Shown here in pieces: positions 1 to 5,817 of a stretch of DNA of 6,516 nt. A program made the translations under genes and the position numbers. This stretch comes from Pseudomonadota bacterium (GTDB lineage Bacteria > Pseudomonadota > Alphaproteobacteria > Rhizobiales > Hyphomicrobiaceae), in assembly GCA_023392135.1 (NCBI GenBank), contig JAEVZQ010000385.1, forward strand, positions 1 through 6,516, written 5' to 3'. The notes below the pieces were generated by a model. That model did not search any database, was not told where the DNA came from, and was given only the letters and a program-made list of their open reading frames with translations. Each line of letters begins with the position of its first letter. Position 1 is the stretch's first letter.

Positions 1-1
1 T

Positions 2-910
2 TCGGAGATCGCGGGCGAATTGATCCTCGGAAGCGGCACCGAGGAGCAGAGGCAGAGATACCTGCCGAAAATCGCAACTGGCGAGGTCCTGCCGACGGCC
101 GTCTTTACGGAGCCGGATACCGGCTCAGACCTCGCCTCGCTGAAGACCCGCGCTGTGCGTGAGGGAGACGTCTACAAGATCACCGGCCAGAAAACGTGGA
201 TCACTCACCCGGTACGCGCCGACCTGATGACGTTGCTCGTGCGCACGGATCCGAACGAGCCCGGCTACAAGGGGCTGTCGATGCTGCTCGCCGAAAAACC
301 GCGAGGTACGGATGATGATCCGTTTCCCGCTACCGGAATGAGCGGCGGTGAGATCGAGGTGCTCGGCTATCGCGGCATGAAGGAGTTCGATATTTCCTTC
401 GACGGATTCGAGGTGCCCTGCTCCCAGCTCCTCGGCGGCGCCGAGGGCCAGGGCTTCAAGCAGCTCATGTCGACGTTCGAGTCGGCTCGCATCCAGACGG
501 CGGCACGCGCCGTCGGCGTTGCCCAGTCCGCCCTCGACCTGGCGCTCGCCTATGCCCGCGAGCGGGTGCAGTTCGGGCGGCCGATCTACGATTTCCCGCG
601 TGTCGCAAACAAGATCGTGATGATGGTGGTGGAGGTCATGATCGCCCGCCAGCTCACCTATTTCGCGGCCCGCGAGAAAGATCAGGGCCGCCGCTGCGAT
701 CTCGAGGCCGGCATGGCCAAGCTGCTGGCCGCTCGCGTTGCCTGGGCCGCTGCCGACAACGCCCTCCTAATCCATGGCGGCAATGTCTTTGCGCTCGAGT
801 ACCCCATCTCACGCGTGCTCTGCGACGCCCGGATCCTCAATATTTTCGAGGGCGCAGCGGAAATTCAGGCGCAGGTCATCGCGCGGCGGCTGCTGGAGGG
901 AGCGAATTGA
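2..910 (+). CDS. mcd: acyl-CoA dehydrogenase, probable (2S)-methylsuccinyl-CoA dehydrogenase, 5'-truncated
   Basis: Flavin-dependent acyl-CoA dehydrogenase; about 302 C-terminal codons are visible and the reading frame is open to the left edge, so the true start lies outside the window. Seen: the FAD-contact motif TEPDTGSD (visible residues about 36-43), the RVQFGRPI segment (about 188-195) that begins the C-terminal helical domain, and IFEGAAEIQ near the end, whose Glu (about 283) is at the position of the catalytic base of medium-chain-type dehydrogenases. An inserted loop reading [15 protein letters not shown], and the [17 protein letters not shown] stretch, are what I recall from alphaproteobacterial methylsuccinyl-CoA dehydrogenase. 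That enzyme oxidises (2S)-methylsuccinyl-CoA to mesaconyl-CoA in the ethylmalonyl-CoA pathway. The family assignment is firm; the substrate is inferred from remembered similarity. The following thiolase fits the pathway, whose first step is condensation of two acetyl-CoA. It could instead be another acyl-CoA dehydrogenase of beta-oxidation. Confidence 0.85.
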   Translation, partial: SEIAGELILGSGTEEQRQRYLPKIATGEVLPTAVFTEPDTGSDLASLKTRAVREGDVYKITGQKTWITHPVRADLMTLLVRTDPNEPGYKGLSMLLAEKPRGTDDDPFPATGMSGGEIEVLGYRGMKEFDISFDGFEVPCSQLLGGAEGQGFKQLMSTFESARIQTAARAVGVAQSALDLALAYARERVQFGRPIYDFPRVANKIVMMVVEVMIARQLTYFAAREKDQGRRCDLEAGMAKLLAARVAWAAADNALLIHGGNVFALEYPISRVLCDARILNIFEGAAEIQAQVIARRLLEGAN

Positions 911-983
911 TTCCCGGCTGTGCAGCGCCTTTTTTGCACTCCGCGCGACAAGCCGGTCGGCCGCCGTTGACCACGACCGCCGC

Positions 984-998
984 ACCATGTTCCATGGT
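984..998. repeat. 6-bp dyad (ACCATG-TTC-CATGGT) upstream of the thiolase gene
   Basis: Perfect inverted repeat of 6 bp with a 3-bp centre, in the 120-bp gap between the dehydrogenase and thiolase genes, about 33 bp before the thiolase ATG. No U-run follows, so it does not look like a terminator. It could be a small operator or chance. The rest of the gap shows no clear promoter. Confidence 0.3.
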
Positions 999-1030
999 CG
1001 AAAGCATCCCATTCGAGCGAGACCCCAGCA

Positions 1031-2227
1031 ATGACAACACCATCTCCTGATCCTGTCGTCATCGTCTCGGCCGCGCGTACGCCCGTCGGTGGCTTTCAGG
1101 GCGCGTTTGCATCCGTTCCGGCGCCGGAGCTGGGGGCCGTCGCGGTCAGGGCAGCCGTGGAAAGGTCTGGCGTCCAGGCGAATGAAGTGAGCGAGGTGCT
1201 GATGGGCTGCGTGCTGCCGGCCGGTATCGGCCAGGCCCCGGCACGGCAGGCCTCCCGCGGAGCCGGGCTGCCGGATCACGTGCCCTGCACCACGGTCAAC
1301 AAGATGTGCGGCTCGGGCATGAAGACGGTGATGATGGCCTACGAGAGCCTGCACGCACGACCGCACGACGTCATCATCGCAGGCGGCATGGAGAGCATGA
1401 CGAATGCGCCGTACATCCTGCCGAAAATGCGCTCCGGCCAACGGCTCGGCCACGGGCAGGTCTACGACCATATGTTCATTGATGGCCTCGAGGATGCCTA
1501 CGACAAGGGCCGGCTGATGGGCACCTACGCAGAGGACACGGCTGAGGCCTACCAGTTCACCCGCGAGGCGCAGGATGCCTTCGCGCTGGAAAGCCTGAAG
1601 CGGGCGAGGGCGGCCAACGAGGATGGCTCGTTTGGCAGAGAAATCGTTCCTGTTGCGGTCAGGGGCCGTAAGGGCTCAGTCGAAGTGACACGCGACGAGC
1701 AGCCGTTCACCGCCGACCCGGCCAAGATCCCGCAGCTGAAGCCCGCATTCCGGGAGGGCGGTACGGTGACGCCGGCCAACTCCAGCTCCATTTCGGACGG
1801 TGCGGCGGCCGTCCTCCTCATGCGAGAGAGTGAAGCCAATCGCCGAAATCTCCAGCCGCTCGCACGAATTCTGGGAACATCCACGCATGCTCAGGCCCCG
1901 GCCTGGTTCACGACCGCTCCGATCGGTGCCATCGGCAAGCTACTCGAGGCAGTCGGCTGGCGGGCGCAGGACGTCGGCCTCTTCGAAATCAACGAAGCCT
2001 TCGCCGTGGTCACAATGGCCGCCATGCGCGATCTCGATCTGCCGCACGACAAGGTGAACGTGCACGGCGGCGCATGTGCGCTCGGCCACCCGGTCGGCGC
2101 TTCGGGCGCGCGGATCATCGTCACACTGCTGTCCGCAATGGAGAAATACGGCGAGACGAAAGGCGTGGCATCGCTGTGCATCGGCGGTGGGGAGGCGACG
2201 GCCATCGCGCTGGAGCGCGTCGCCTGA
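1031..2227 (+). CDS. thiolase, acetyl-CoA C-acetyltransferase type
   Basis: Complete thiolase of 398 residues, the usual length for the family (about 390-400). It condenses two acetyl-CoA to acetoacetyl-CoA, or cleaves 3-ketoacyl-CoA in the reverse direction; cytosolic. All catalytic elements are present: the nucleophile Cys93 in VNKMCGSG, the NEAF motif (Asn321-Phe324), His353 in GHPVGASGAR, and the second acid/base Cys383 in CIGGGEA. Residues 146-157 (DHMFIDGLEDAY) belong to the AtoB-like branch rather than to the PhaA type, which usually has an IKDGL motif there; this is from memory. I therefore leave atoB versus phaA open. The ATG at 1031 gives a normal N-terminus running directly into VVIVSAARTPVG; the ribosome binding site is weak. 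The gene follows an acyl-CoA dehydrogenase, consistent with the ethylmalonyl-CoA pathway or with acyl-CoA turnover generally. Confidence 0.93.
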   Translation: MTTPSPDPVVIVSAARTPVGGFQGAFASVPAPELGAVAVRAAVERSGVQANEVSEVLMGCVLPAGIGQAPARQASRGAGLPDHVPCTTVNKMCGSGMKTVMMAYESLHARPHDVIIAGGMESMTNAPYILPKMRSGQRLGHGQVYDHMFIDGLEDAYDKGRLMGTYAEDTAEAYQFTREAQDAFALESLKRARAANEDGSFGREIVPVAVRGRKGSVEVTRDEQPFTADPAKIPQLKPAFREGGTVTPANSSSISDGAAAVLLMRESEANRRNLQPLARILGTSTHAQAPAWFTTAPIGAIGKLLEAVGWRAQDVGLFEINEAFAVVTMAAMRDLDLPHDKVNVHGGACALGHPVGASGARIIVTLLSAMEKYGETKGVASLCIGGGEATAIALERVA

Positions 2228-2250
2228 GCTGATCGTGCCCGGCGCACTCA

Positions 2251-2258
2251 GGGGGGAA
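2251..2258 (+). promoter_or_regulatory. ribosome binding site for the SH3-like protein
   Basis: A purine run GGGGGGAA lies 5 nt before the ATG at 2264, and it fixes that start. It is the purine-rich site that stands out on the left side of the window and suggests independent translation after the thiolase stop 36 bp upstream. The embedded GGAAC is not read as an EcfG -35 box because it lies at ribosome-binding distance. Confidence 0.6.
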
Positions 2259-2263
2259 CCACT

Positions 2264-2599
2264 ATGGTCGGAATGCTGCGTAGTCTGTTGGTGGGGGCCG
2301 TGGCAGTATGCGGGTTGTTCGCGGGAAAAGCCGATGCCGAGACGACGGCGCGCCCGAAGCATGGCTGCTACAAGGTCGTCGGCGCTGATGCAGTGAATAT
2401 TCGCGAAAAGCCGTTCAGCTCCTCCGACGTCGTTGGAACAGCAAGCCGCGGCGACGTTCTCGTCAAATGGCGGCGCTGGTGCACATTGCGCGGCTTCTGG
2501 TGTCCCGTTCAGCTTGGGGAAGTGCGCGGGCACTCAGACAAGAGATTCCTCGAGCCGGCACCCTGCCCTCCGTCATTGTCTCTTCCGGCGCACTCTTGA
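2264..2599 (+). CDS. small exported protein with bacterial SH3-like domain
   Basis: Protein of 111 residues. The N-terminus is a signal peptide: Arg6, a hydrophobic stretch (about 7-20), and an Ala-Asp-Ala cleavage motif, so the mature chain probably begins at Glu26. The rest resembles a bacterial SH3 (SH3b/SH3_3) domain: VVGADAVNIREKP (about 38-50) is the typical first strand and RT-loop entry, followed by VVGTASRGDVLVKW (about 56-69) and a closing GxWCPV-like strand (about 77-82). Such domains in periplasmic proteins often bind cell-wall peptides or act as spacers; no catalytic domain is attached. Four Cys in the mature part (35, 73, 80, 101) could form disulfides after export. The gene is followed after 27 bp by a YdcF-like membrane protein, so an envelope role is reasonable, but the exact function is unknown. 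Confidence 0.75.
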   Translation: MVGMLRSLLVGAVAVCGLFAGKADAETTARPKHGCYKVVGADAVNIREKPFSSSDVVGTASRGDVLVKWRRWCTLRGFWCPVQLGEVRGHSDKRFLEPAPCPPSLSLPAHS

Positions 2600-2626
2600 T
2601 GGCCTCGGTCAGGGTAGCTTCGGCCG

Positions 2627-3439
2627 ATGCATATCCTCTCGCGCGTCCTGTTCTTTCTGGTGCAACCCTCGCATCTTGCGTTGATCCTGATCGGCGCCGG
2701 GCTCGTGCTGCTCTATCTCCGGCCTACTACAGCACGAATTGGGAAGGCGATTGCTGCGTCCGGATTTGCTCTGCTCGTCGTCCTCGGCTTCTCGCCGGTC
2801 GGTCATGCTCTTCTGCTGCCGCTCGAGGAACGCTTTCCGCAAGGCCCGATGCCCGAAGGGAAGGTCGCCGGCATCATCATCCTGGGAGGCTTCGAGGACC
2901 CGAGCATCAGCCAGGCGCGCGGGGCACTTACGCTCAACGAGTCGGCGGAACGCCTCACGGAGCCTGTTTTGCTCGCCCGAAAGTATCCGGACGCACGCAT
3001 CGTATTCACTGGCGGCGCGGCATACCTTCTTCTGAACAGCGATTCCGCCGCTCCTCTCGTCGGCTCCTTCCTTGAAGCCGCCGGTATTGCACCGGAGCGC
3101 ATCCTCCTCGAAGGCAAGTCCCGCAACACCTACGAAAATGCCGTCTACACGCGTGCGTTGGTTGATCCAAAACCTAGCGAACGCTGGCTGCTCGTCACGT
3201 CCGCCTGGCACATGCCGCGTGCCGTGGGTGCGTTCCGGCGAGCTGGTTTCGACGTGCTCCCCTGGCCCACTGATTACCGGACCGGCGGCACGTCGGATCT
3301 GGTCCAGCCGTTCGACAGGATGACCGAAGGCTTGCGACGGACCGATATGGCTGTCCGGGAGTGGATCGGCCTAGTCGCCTATTGGCTGCTGGGGCGCTCG
3401 GATTCCCCATTGCCTGGACCGACGCCGAACCCCACTTGA
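2627..3439 (+). CDS. YdcF/SanA/ElyC-type (DUF218) membrane protein
   Basis: Protein of 270 residues with two N-terminal membrane segments (about 8-31 and 39-59) followed by a DUF218 domain. Typical family signatures are IIILGG (83-88), the Asn-Glu pair at 104-105, ARIVFTGG (123-130), SRNTYENA (165-172) and LLVTSAWHMPRA (188-199), and the ending (about 243-257) has the REWxGLxxYWLLGR pattern usual in this family. In E. coli, ElyC and SanA of this superfamily affect peptidoglycan or envelope integrity; the biochemical activity is not settled. The catalytic domain probably faces the periplasm. The start is well fixed: an in-frame TAG lies at 2615-2617, and the ATG at 2627 is the first start codon after it. 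An AGGG lies about 12 nt upstream. It probably forms a unit with the SH3-like gene. It ends 13 bp from the convergent lipoprotein gene. Confidence 0.88.
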   Translation: MHILSRVLFFLVQPSHLALILIGAGLVLLYLRPTTARIGKAIAASGFALLVVLGFSPVGHALLLPLEERFPQGPMPEGKVAGIIILGGFEDPSISQARGALTLNESAERLTEPVLLARKYPDARIVFTGGAAYLLLNSDSAAPLVGSFLEAAGIAPERILLEGKSRNTYENAVYTRALVDPKPSERWLLVTSAWHMPRAVGAFRRAGFDVLPWPTDYRTGGTSDLVQPFDRMTEGLRRTDMAVREWIGLVAYWLLGRSDSPLPGPTPNPT

Positions 3440-3452
3440 TCAAAGGACTTGC

Positions 3453-3938
3453 CTACTTCTTCTCCAGCTTCGGCGACTCGGCTGCAGGCTTTGGCTGCAG
3501 CTCCTTGACGAGGTCGAACGACTTGCAGCCCTTCTCGGCCAAGCGGCGGTTGTACGCTTCGACCATCGCGCGGTCGCGATAGTAGTCGGCATCAGGATCG
3601 GCGCCCCGCTCCGTGCCACCGAAAACGGGTGTCACGACCTTCTGCAGGCTTCGGGCTGCGAGTGAGCCCTTTTTGGTCAGTTGGTAATCGCGGATCTGCA
3701 AAATACGGACCACAGTCCGTCCGGTCAGCTTACGACAGTTGAGTGCCAGCTCGGACGCGCTCAGGACGTATCGACCATCCGGCTGCAGTCCGGATTGGAC
3801 GGGCGCCGGTCCGGCCGAGCTTTGCCCCACAGCAGGCGATGCGGATTTAGGGGCCTCGATCGCACCGGACTGCGCACCGGCGCATCCGCAGATGAGGCCG
3901 GCGCTCAATAACGCCAACTGCAGTTCAGGCTTCAGCAT
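3453..3938 (-). CDS. small putative lipoprotein, conserved-hypothetical type
   Basis: Protein of 161 residues. The N-terminus has a short start with Lys3, a hydrophobic core (about 7-16) and a lipobox-like Ile-Cys-Gly-Cys, with Cys19 the likely lipidated residue. Residues 20-50 are an Ala/Ser/Pro/Gln-rich linker. The folded part (about 54-147) contains YVLSASELALNCRKLTGR (57-74) with Cys68, a basic middle region and EKGCKSFDLVKEL (135-147) with Cys138. The last residues are Pro/Lys/Glu-rich. I recall similar small proteins in Hyphomicrobiales but know no function for them. The two Cys of the folded part could pair in the periplasm. The gene stands alone on the - strand, convergent with the YdcF gene and divergent from the rhodanese gene. 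The second Cys in the lipobox is slightly atypical, so simple secretion is an alternative. Confidence 0.75.
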   Translation of the reverse strand: MLKPELQLALLSAGLICGCAGAQSGAIEAPKSASPAVGQSSAGPAPVQSGLQPDGRYVLSASELALNCRKLTGRTVVRILQIRDYQLTKKGSLAARSLQKVVTPVFGGTERGADPDADYYRDRAMVEAYNRRLAEKGCKSFDLVKELQPKPAAESPKLEKK

Positions 3939-3944
3939 GAAAGG

Positions 3945-3997
3945 CGCCCCAGACTTTCCAGCTTAGCTGATGACCTTAAACGGGCAGATCTGGGGCG
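3945..3997. repeat. 9-bp inverted repeat in the lipoprotein/rhodanese divergent region
   Basis: CGCCCCAGA at 3945-3953 and TCTGGGGCG at 3989-3997 are perfect reverse complements 35 bp apart. The half nearer the lipoprotein gene lies 6 bp before its start codon, inside its leader. A smaller dyad, CAGCT-T-AGCTG, sits between them at 3959-3969. A regulator binding both halves could affect both genes; equally the repeat could fold in the lipoprotein mRNA leader. Confidence 0.5.
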
Positions 3998-4005
3998 AAC
4001 CTCTC

Positions 4006-4034
4006 TTGCGACCGAACGCCCCTGCCGATATCAA
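4006..4034 (+). promoter_or_regulatory. possible sigma70-type promoter for the rhodanese gene
   Basis: TTGCGA (4006-4011) and TATCAA (4029-4034) are separated by 17 bp, the optimal distance, and each matches four of six consensus bases. Transcription would begin near 4041, leaving a leader of about 30 nt before the ATG at 4072. This is a match by eye in a GC-rich genome and could be chance. Confidence 0.35.
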
Positions 4035-4060
4035 CAGGTCATTCGACGAGGCTATGGGCA

Positions 4061-4065
4061 AGGAG
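4061..4065 (+). promoter_or_regulatory. ribosome binding site deciding the rhodanese start
   Basis: AGGAG, 6 nt before the ATG at 4072. It favours that start over an in-frame ATG at 3970, which would add 34 residues without domain character and would lie upstream of the candidate promoter. Confidence 0.75.
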
Positions 4066-4071
4066 AGATCG

Positions 4072-4479
4072 ATGCCGCAACAGATAACGACGGGCGCGAA
4101 GGCGCTGGTGGCGGCGGCAAAGGCGGAGATTACCGAATACAGCGCTGGCGAGGCAGTCGAGCTCAGCAAACGGCCGGACGTGCTCCTGGTCGACATCCGT
4201 GATCCGCGGGAGCTGACCCGTGAAGGCAAAATCCCGGGCGCCTTTCACTGCCCGCGCGGGATGCTCGAATTCTGGATCGACCCCGAGAGCCCATATTTCA
4301 AACCGGTGTTCGGCGAGGACCGGACCTTCATCTTCTTCTGTGCCGGCGGAATGCGCTCTGCGCTCGCGACCAAGACTGCCCAGGACATGGGGTTGAAGCC
4401 GGTGGCGCACATCGTCGGCGGCTTCGGCGCGTGGCGGTCAGCGGGCGGGCCAGTCGAAAAACCCGGTACCGACCACTAG
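4072..4479 (+). CDS. single-domain rhodanese-like sulfurtransferase
   Basis: Protein of 135 residues, the usual size for a stand-alone rhodanese domain. Seen: VLLVDIRDPREL (37-48), the conserved early strand and Asp-Arg motif; IPGAFHCPRG (54-63), matching the GxIPGA signature; the active-site loop CAGGMRS starting at Cys90, with the Cys-X4-Arg pattern of thiosulfate/persulfide transferases; and GGFGAWRSAGGP (116-127), the family's C-terminal motif. Cys90 would carry a persulfide, moving sulfur from a donor such as thiosulfate or glutathione persulfide to an acceptor such as cyanide or a thiol. No signal peptide is visible, so it is probably cytosolic. The insertion between the two halves (about 64-84, LEFWIDPESPYF region) is seen in many bacterial stand-alone rhodaneses. 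The physiological substrate cannot be told. It is divergent from the lipoprotein gene and convergent with a small gene at 4513-4692. Confidence 0.9.
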   Translation: MPQQITTGAKALVAAAKAEITEYSAGEAVELSKRPDVLLVDIRDPRELTREGKIPGAFHCPRGMLEFWIDPESPYFKPVFGEDRTFIFFCAGGMRSALATKTAQDMGLKPVAHIVGGFGAWRSAGGPVEKPGTDH

Positions 4480-4489
4480 TGTTCCTCTT

Positions 4490-4504
4490 GCGGGCTGTAC
4501 CCGC
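4490..4504. terminator. weak hairpin between convergent genes
   Basis: GCGGG-CTGTA-CCCGC forms a 5-bp GC stem with a 5-nt loop in the 33-bp gap between the rhodanese gene and the convergent small gene. Its position suits a shared terminator, but there is no T-run on either side, so intrinsic termination is doubtful. Confidence 0.2.
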
Positions 4505-4512
4505 GCAGTTGG

Positions 4513-4692
4513 TCAGTGGAGGGCGTGAGAGCCGTCCTTCATCAAATCGCGCAGCAGGTCATCCAGCAACTGCGTCGCAAGCGCATGTGCCGTTGGTGGA
4601 TCAAGGTGCTCGGCCAGCAATCTCATGCCCGTCATGATGGCGGCGCCGGCCTCCTCGATCTCCTCAGTGTCTTGATAAGGTTGGCTCAACAT
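4513..4692 (-). CDS. small hypothetical protein, 59 residues
   Basis: I do not recognise this protein. The chosen ATG (4692) has GAGGA 7 nt upstream, a good ribosome binding site. The same frame is open further, to an ATG at 4809 (98 residues), but the in-frame ATGs at 4758 and 4809 lack a comparable site and the added part is Arg/Cys-rich without pattern. The 59-residue product is acidic at the start (DTEEIEEAG), has no signal peptide or membrane segment, and looks largely helical: IMTGMRLLAEHL (about 19-30) and HALATQLLDDLLRDLMKDG (about 36-54) have amphipathic spacing of Leu/Met. It could be a small helical-bundle or dimerising protein. It follows the SDR gene on the same strand after 177 bp, so co-transcription is uncertain. 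Confidence 0.5.
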   Translation of the reverse strand: MLSQPYQDTEEIEEAGAAIMTGMRLLAEHLDPPTAHALATQLLDDLLRDLMKDGSHALH

Positions 4693-4755
4693 CGCACGAT
4701 CCTCGTTTTGCGATGGTTCTTTCGCAGGCACAACGCCAGCCAGTACGAAACGATC

Positions 4756-4826
4756 CATCGATAAACGATGCAGGCAAACGCTTGAGCAACGTTCGCCGGC
4801 AATATGCATCTTGAATTATCGATAAT
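4756..4826. repeat. paired ATCGATAA elements: 5-bp hairpin and 12-bp palindrome
   Basis: In the 177-bp gap between the SDR and small genes, ATTATCGATAAT (4815-4826) is a perfect 12-bp palindrome, and CATCG-ATAAA-CGATG (4756-4770) is a 5-bp dyad. Both contain ATCGATAA (4757-4764 and 4818-4825), 61 bp apart. The stretch around the palindrome is visibly more AT-rich than the surrounding genes. It may be an operator region for the small gene. A 4-bp CCCG/CGGG stem (4852-4862) just after the SDR stop has no T-run and is not called a terminator. Confidence 0.35.
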
Positions 4827-4869
4827 CCGCTGTCGAAGTTATTCGGAATATCCCGGATCGGGTGCTCGT

Positions 4870-5718
4870 TTAACCTCCAACCACCGAGCCACCGTTCGGA
4901 TGCAGCACCTGGCCGGTCATGTAGCTGGAATCCTCGCTTGCGAGGAAAACGTAGCATGGGGCAACCTCGCACGGTTGGCCCGGCCGGCCCATGGGCGTGT
5001 TCTTACCGAATTTCTCGATGCCCTCCGCAGGGTAGGAAGATGCTACGAGCGGCGTCCAGATCGGACCCGGCGCCACGCCATTCACACGAATGCCACGATC
5101 GACAATGGCTTGTGACAGCGAGCGCGTAAACGAAACGATCGCGCCACGCGTCGCACTGTAGTCGATCAAATGAGTACTGCCCTTATACGCCGTTATAGAC
5201 GTCGTATTAATGATGGATGAGCCTTCCTTCAAATGAGGCAATGCGGCTTTCGTCATGTAGAAATAACCAAAAACATTGCTTCGGAATGTTCGCTCCAGTT
5301 GTTCCGCAGAAATATCCTCGAGCCGGTTCCGGAGGTGCTGCTCGGCAGCGTTGTTCACGAGGATATCGAGCTTGCCGAATGTGTCGACGGTTCGCCGCAC
5401 CGCTTCGCGACAGAAGGCTTCCTCGCCGATATCGCCCTGAACTGCGAGTGCCTGCTTGTTTTCCGCTTCGATGAGCTGCACGGTGTCATCGGCGTCCCGC
5501 TGCTCCTCGAGATAAACGAAGGCAACGTCGGCCCCTTCCCGCGCCATCGCGATCGCGGCCGCGCGCCCGATGCCGCTATCGCCCCCGGTAATCAGCGCAA
5601 CCTTGTTTTTCAGCCGCCCGCTTCCCTTGAAACGCGGAACATACTCAGGCGCCGGATTCATCTTGTGCTCGCGGCCGGGTTGGGGCTGCTGTGCTGGTTG
5701 AGGCTTATCGGAGCTCAT
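4870..5718 (-). CDS. short-chain dehydrogenase/reductase, general-stress (YghA/YdaD-like) type, with YxxxR active site
   Basis: NAD(P)-dependent oxidoreductase of 282 residues, of the classical SDR type with an N-terminal extension. Residues 1-35 are Pro/Gln-rich (PQPAQQPQPGREHKM region), as in the YghA/general stress protein 39 group. The Rossmann fold follows: cofactor motif TGGDSGIG (44-51), Asp96 in GDIG, NNAA (122-125), Asn148, Ser174 in the NTTSI strand, Tyr187, and PGPIWTP (217-223). The catalytic tetrad would be Asn-Ser-Tyr-Lys, but the position four after Tyr187 is Arg191 (codon CGT on the coding strand). The substrate is unknown; relatives are annotated as glucose or aldehyde dehydrogenases. 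The ATG at 5718 is preferred to a GTG at 5793, because the longer form has no family-like sequence and would begin upstream of the promoter at 5759-5783. The ribosome binding site is weak. The EcfG-type promoter implies induction by general stress. Confidence 0.9.
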   Translation of the reverse strand: MSSDKPQPAQQPQPGREHKMNPAPEYVPRFKGSGRLKNKVALITGGDSGIGRAAAIAMAREGADVAFVYLEEQRDADDTVQLIEAENKQALAVQGDIGEEAFCREAVRRTVDTFGKLDILVNNAAEQHLRNRLEDISAEQLERTFRSNVFGYFYMTKAALPHLKEGSSIINTTSITAYKGSTHLIDYSATRGAIVSFTRSLSQAIVDRGIRVNGVAPGPIWTPLVASSYPAEGIEKFGKNTPMGRPGQPCEVAPCYVFLASEDSSYMTGQVLHPNGGSVVGG

Positions 5719-5758
5719 TTTTATTGCGATCCGTCGGAAAAACTCCAGTGAGTGGCGC

Positions 5759-5783
5759 AACGCCTGCCTGCCGCGACAGTTCC
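5759..5783 (-). promoter_or_regulatory. EcfG-type (general stress sigma factor) promoter of the SDR gene
   Basis: On the - strand GGAAC (5783-5779) and CGTT (5762-5759) are separated by 16 bp. This is a complete match to GGAAC-N16/17-CGTT, the consensus of the alphaproteobacterial EcfG sigma factors (also named RpoE2 or SigT). Transcription would begin near 5751-5753, giving a leader of about 35 nt to the ATG at 5718. The site lies in the gap between the 137-residue gene and the SDR gene, and the SDR belongs to a group known as stress proteins elsewhere, so position and target both fit. Confidence 0.65.
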
Positions 5784-5817
5784 ACCTCTCCACTCAGCGG
5801 CCGGAGCGGCTCTGATT

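Noticed and set aside
809..1471. 220-residue - strand open frame over the dehydrogenase end and thiolase start
   Set aside because: It lies antisense to two well-supported genes, and its His/Arg/Asp-rich product has no domain pattern. Such long antisense frames are common in GC-rich DNA.
2467..3075. 202-residue + strand frame overlapping the SH3-like and YdcF genes
   Set aside because: It spans two supported genes in another frame, and its Arg/Ser/Ala-rich composition is typical of out-of-frame GC-rich translation.
2609..3211. 200-residue - strand open frame under the YdcF gene
   Set aside because: Antisense to a gene with clear DUF218 motifs; the product is Arg/Glu/Asp-rich without recognisable order.
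3480..3501. Direct repeat GGCTGCAG-GCTTT-GGCTGCAG
   Set aside because: It lies inside the lipoprotein coding region, where it encodes part of the Lys/Pro/Ala-rich tail; codon bias and low complexity explain it.
3970..4071. N-terminal extension of the rhodanese to an ATG at 3970
   Set aside because: No ribosome binding site there, no domain content, and AGGAG stands correctly before 4072.
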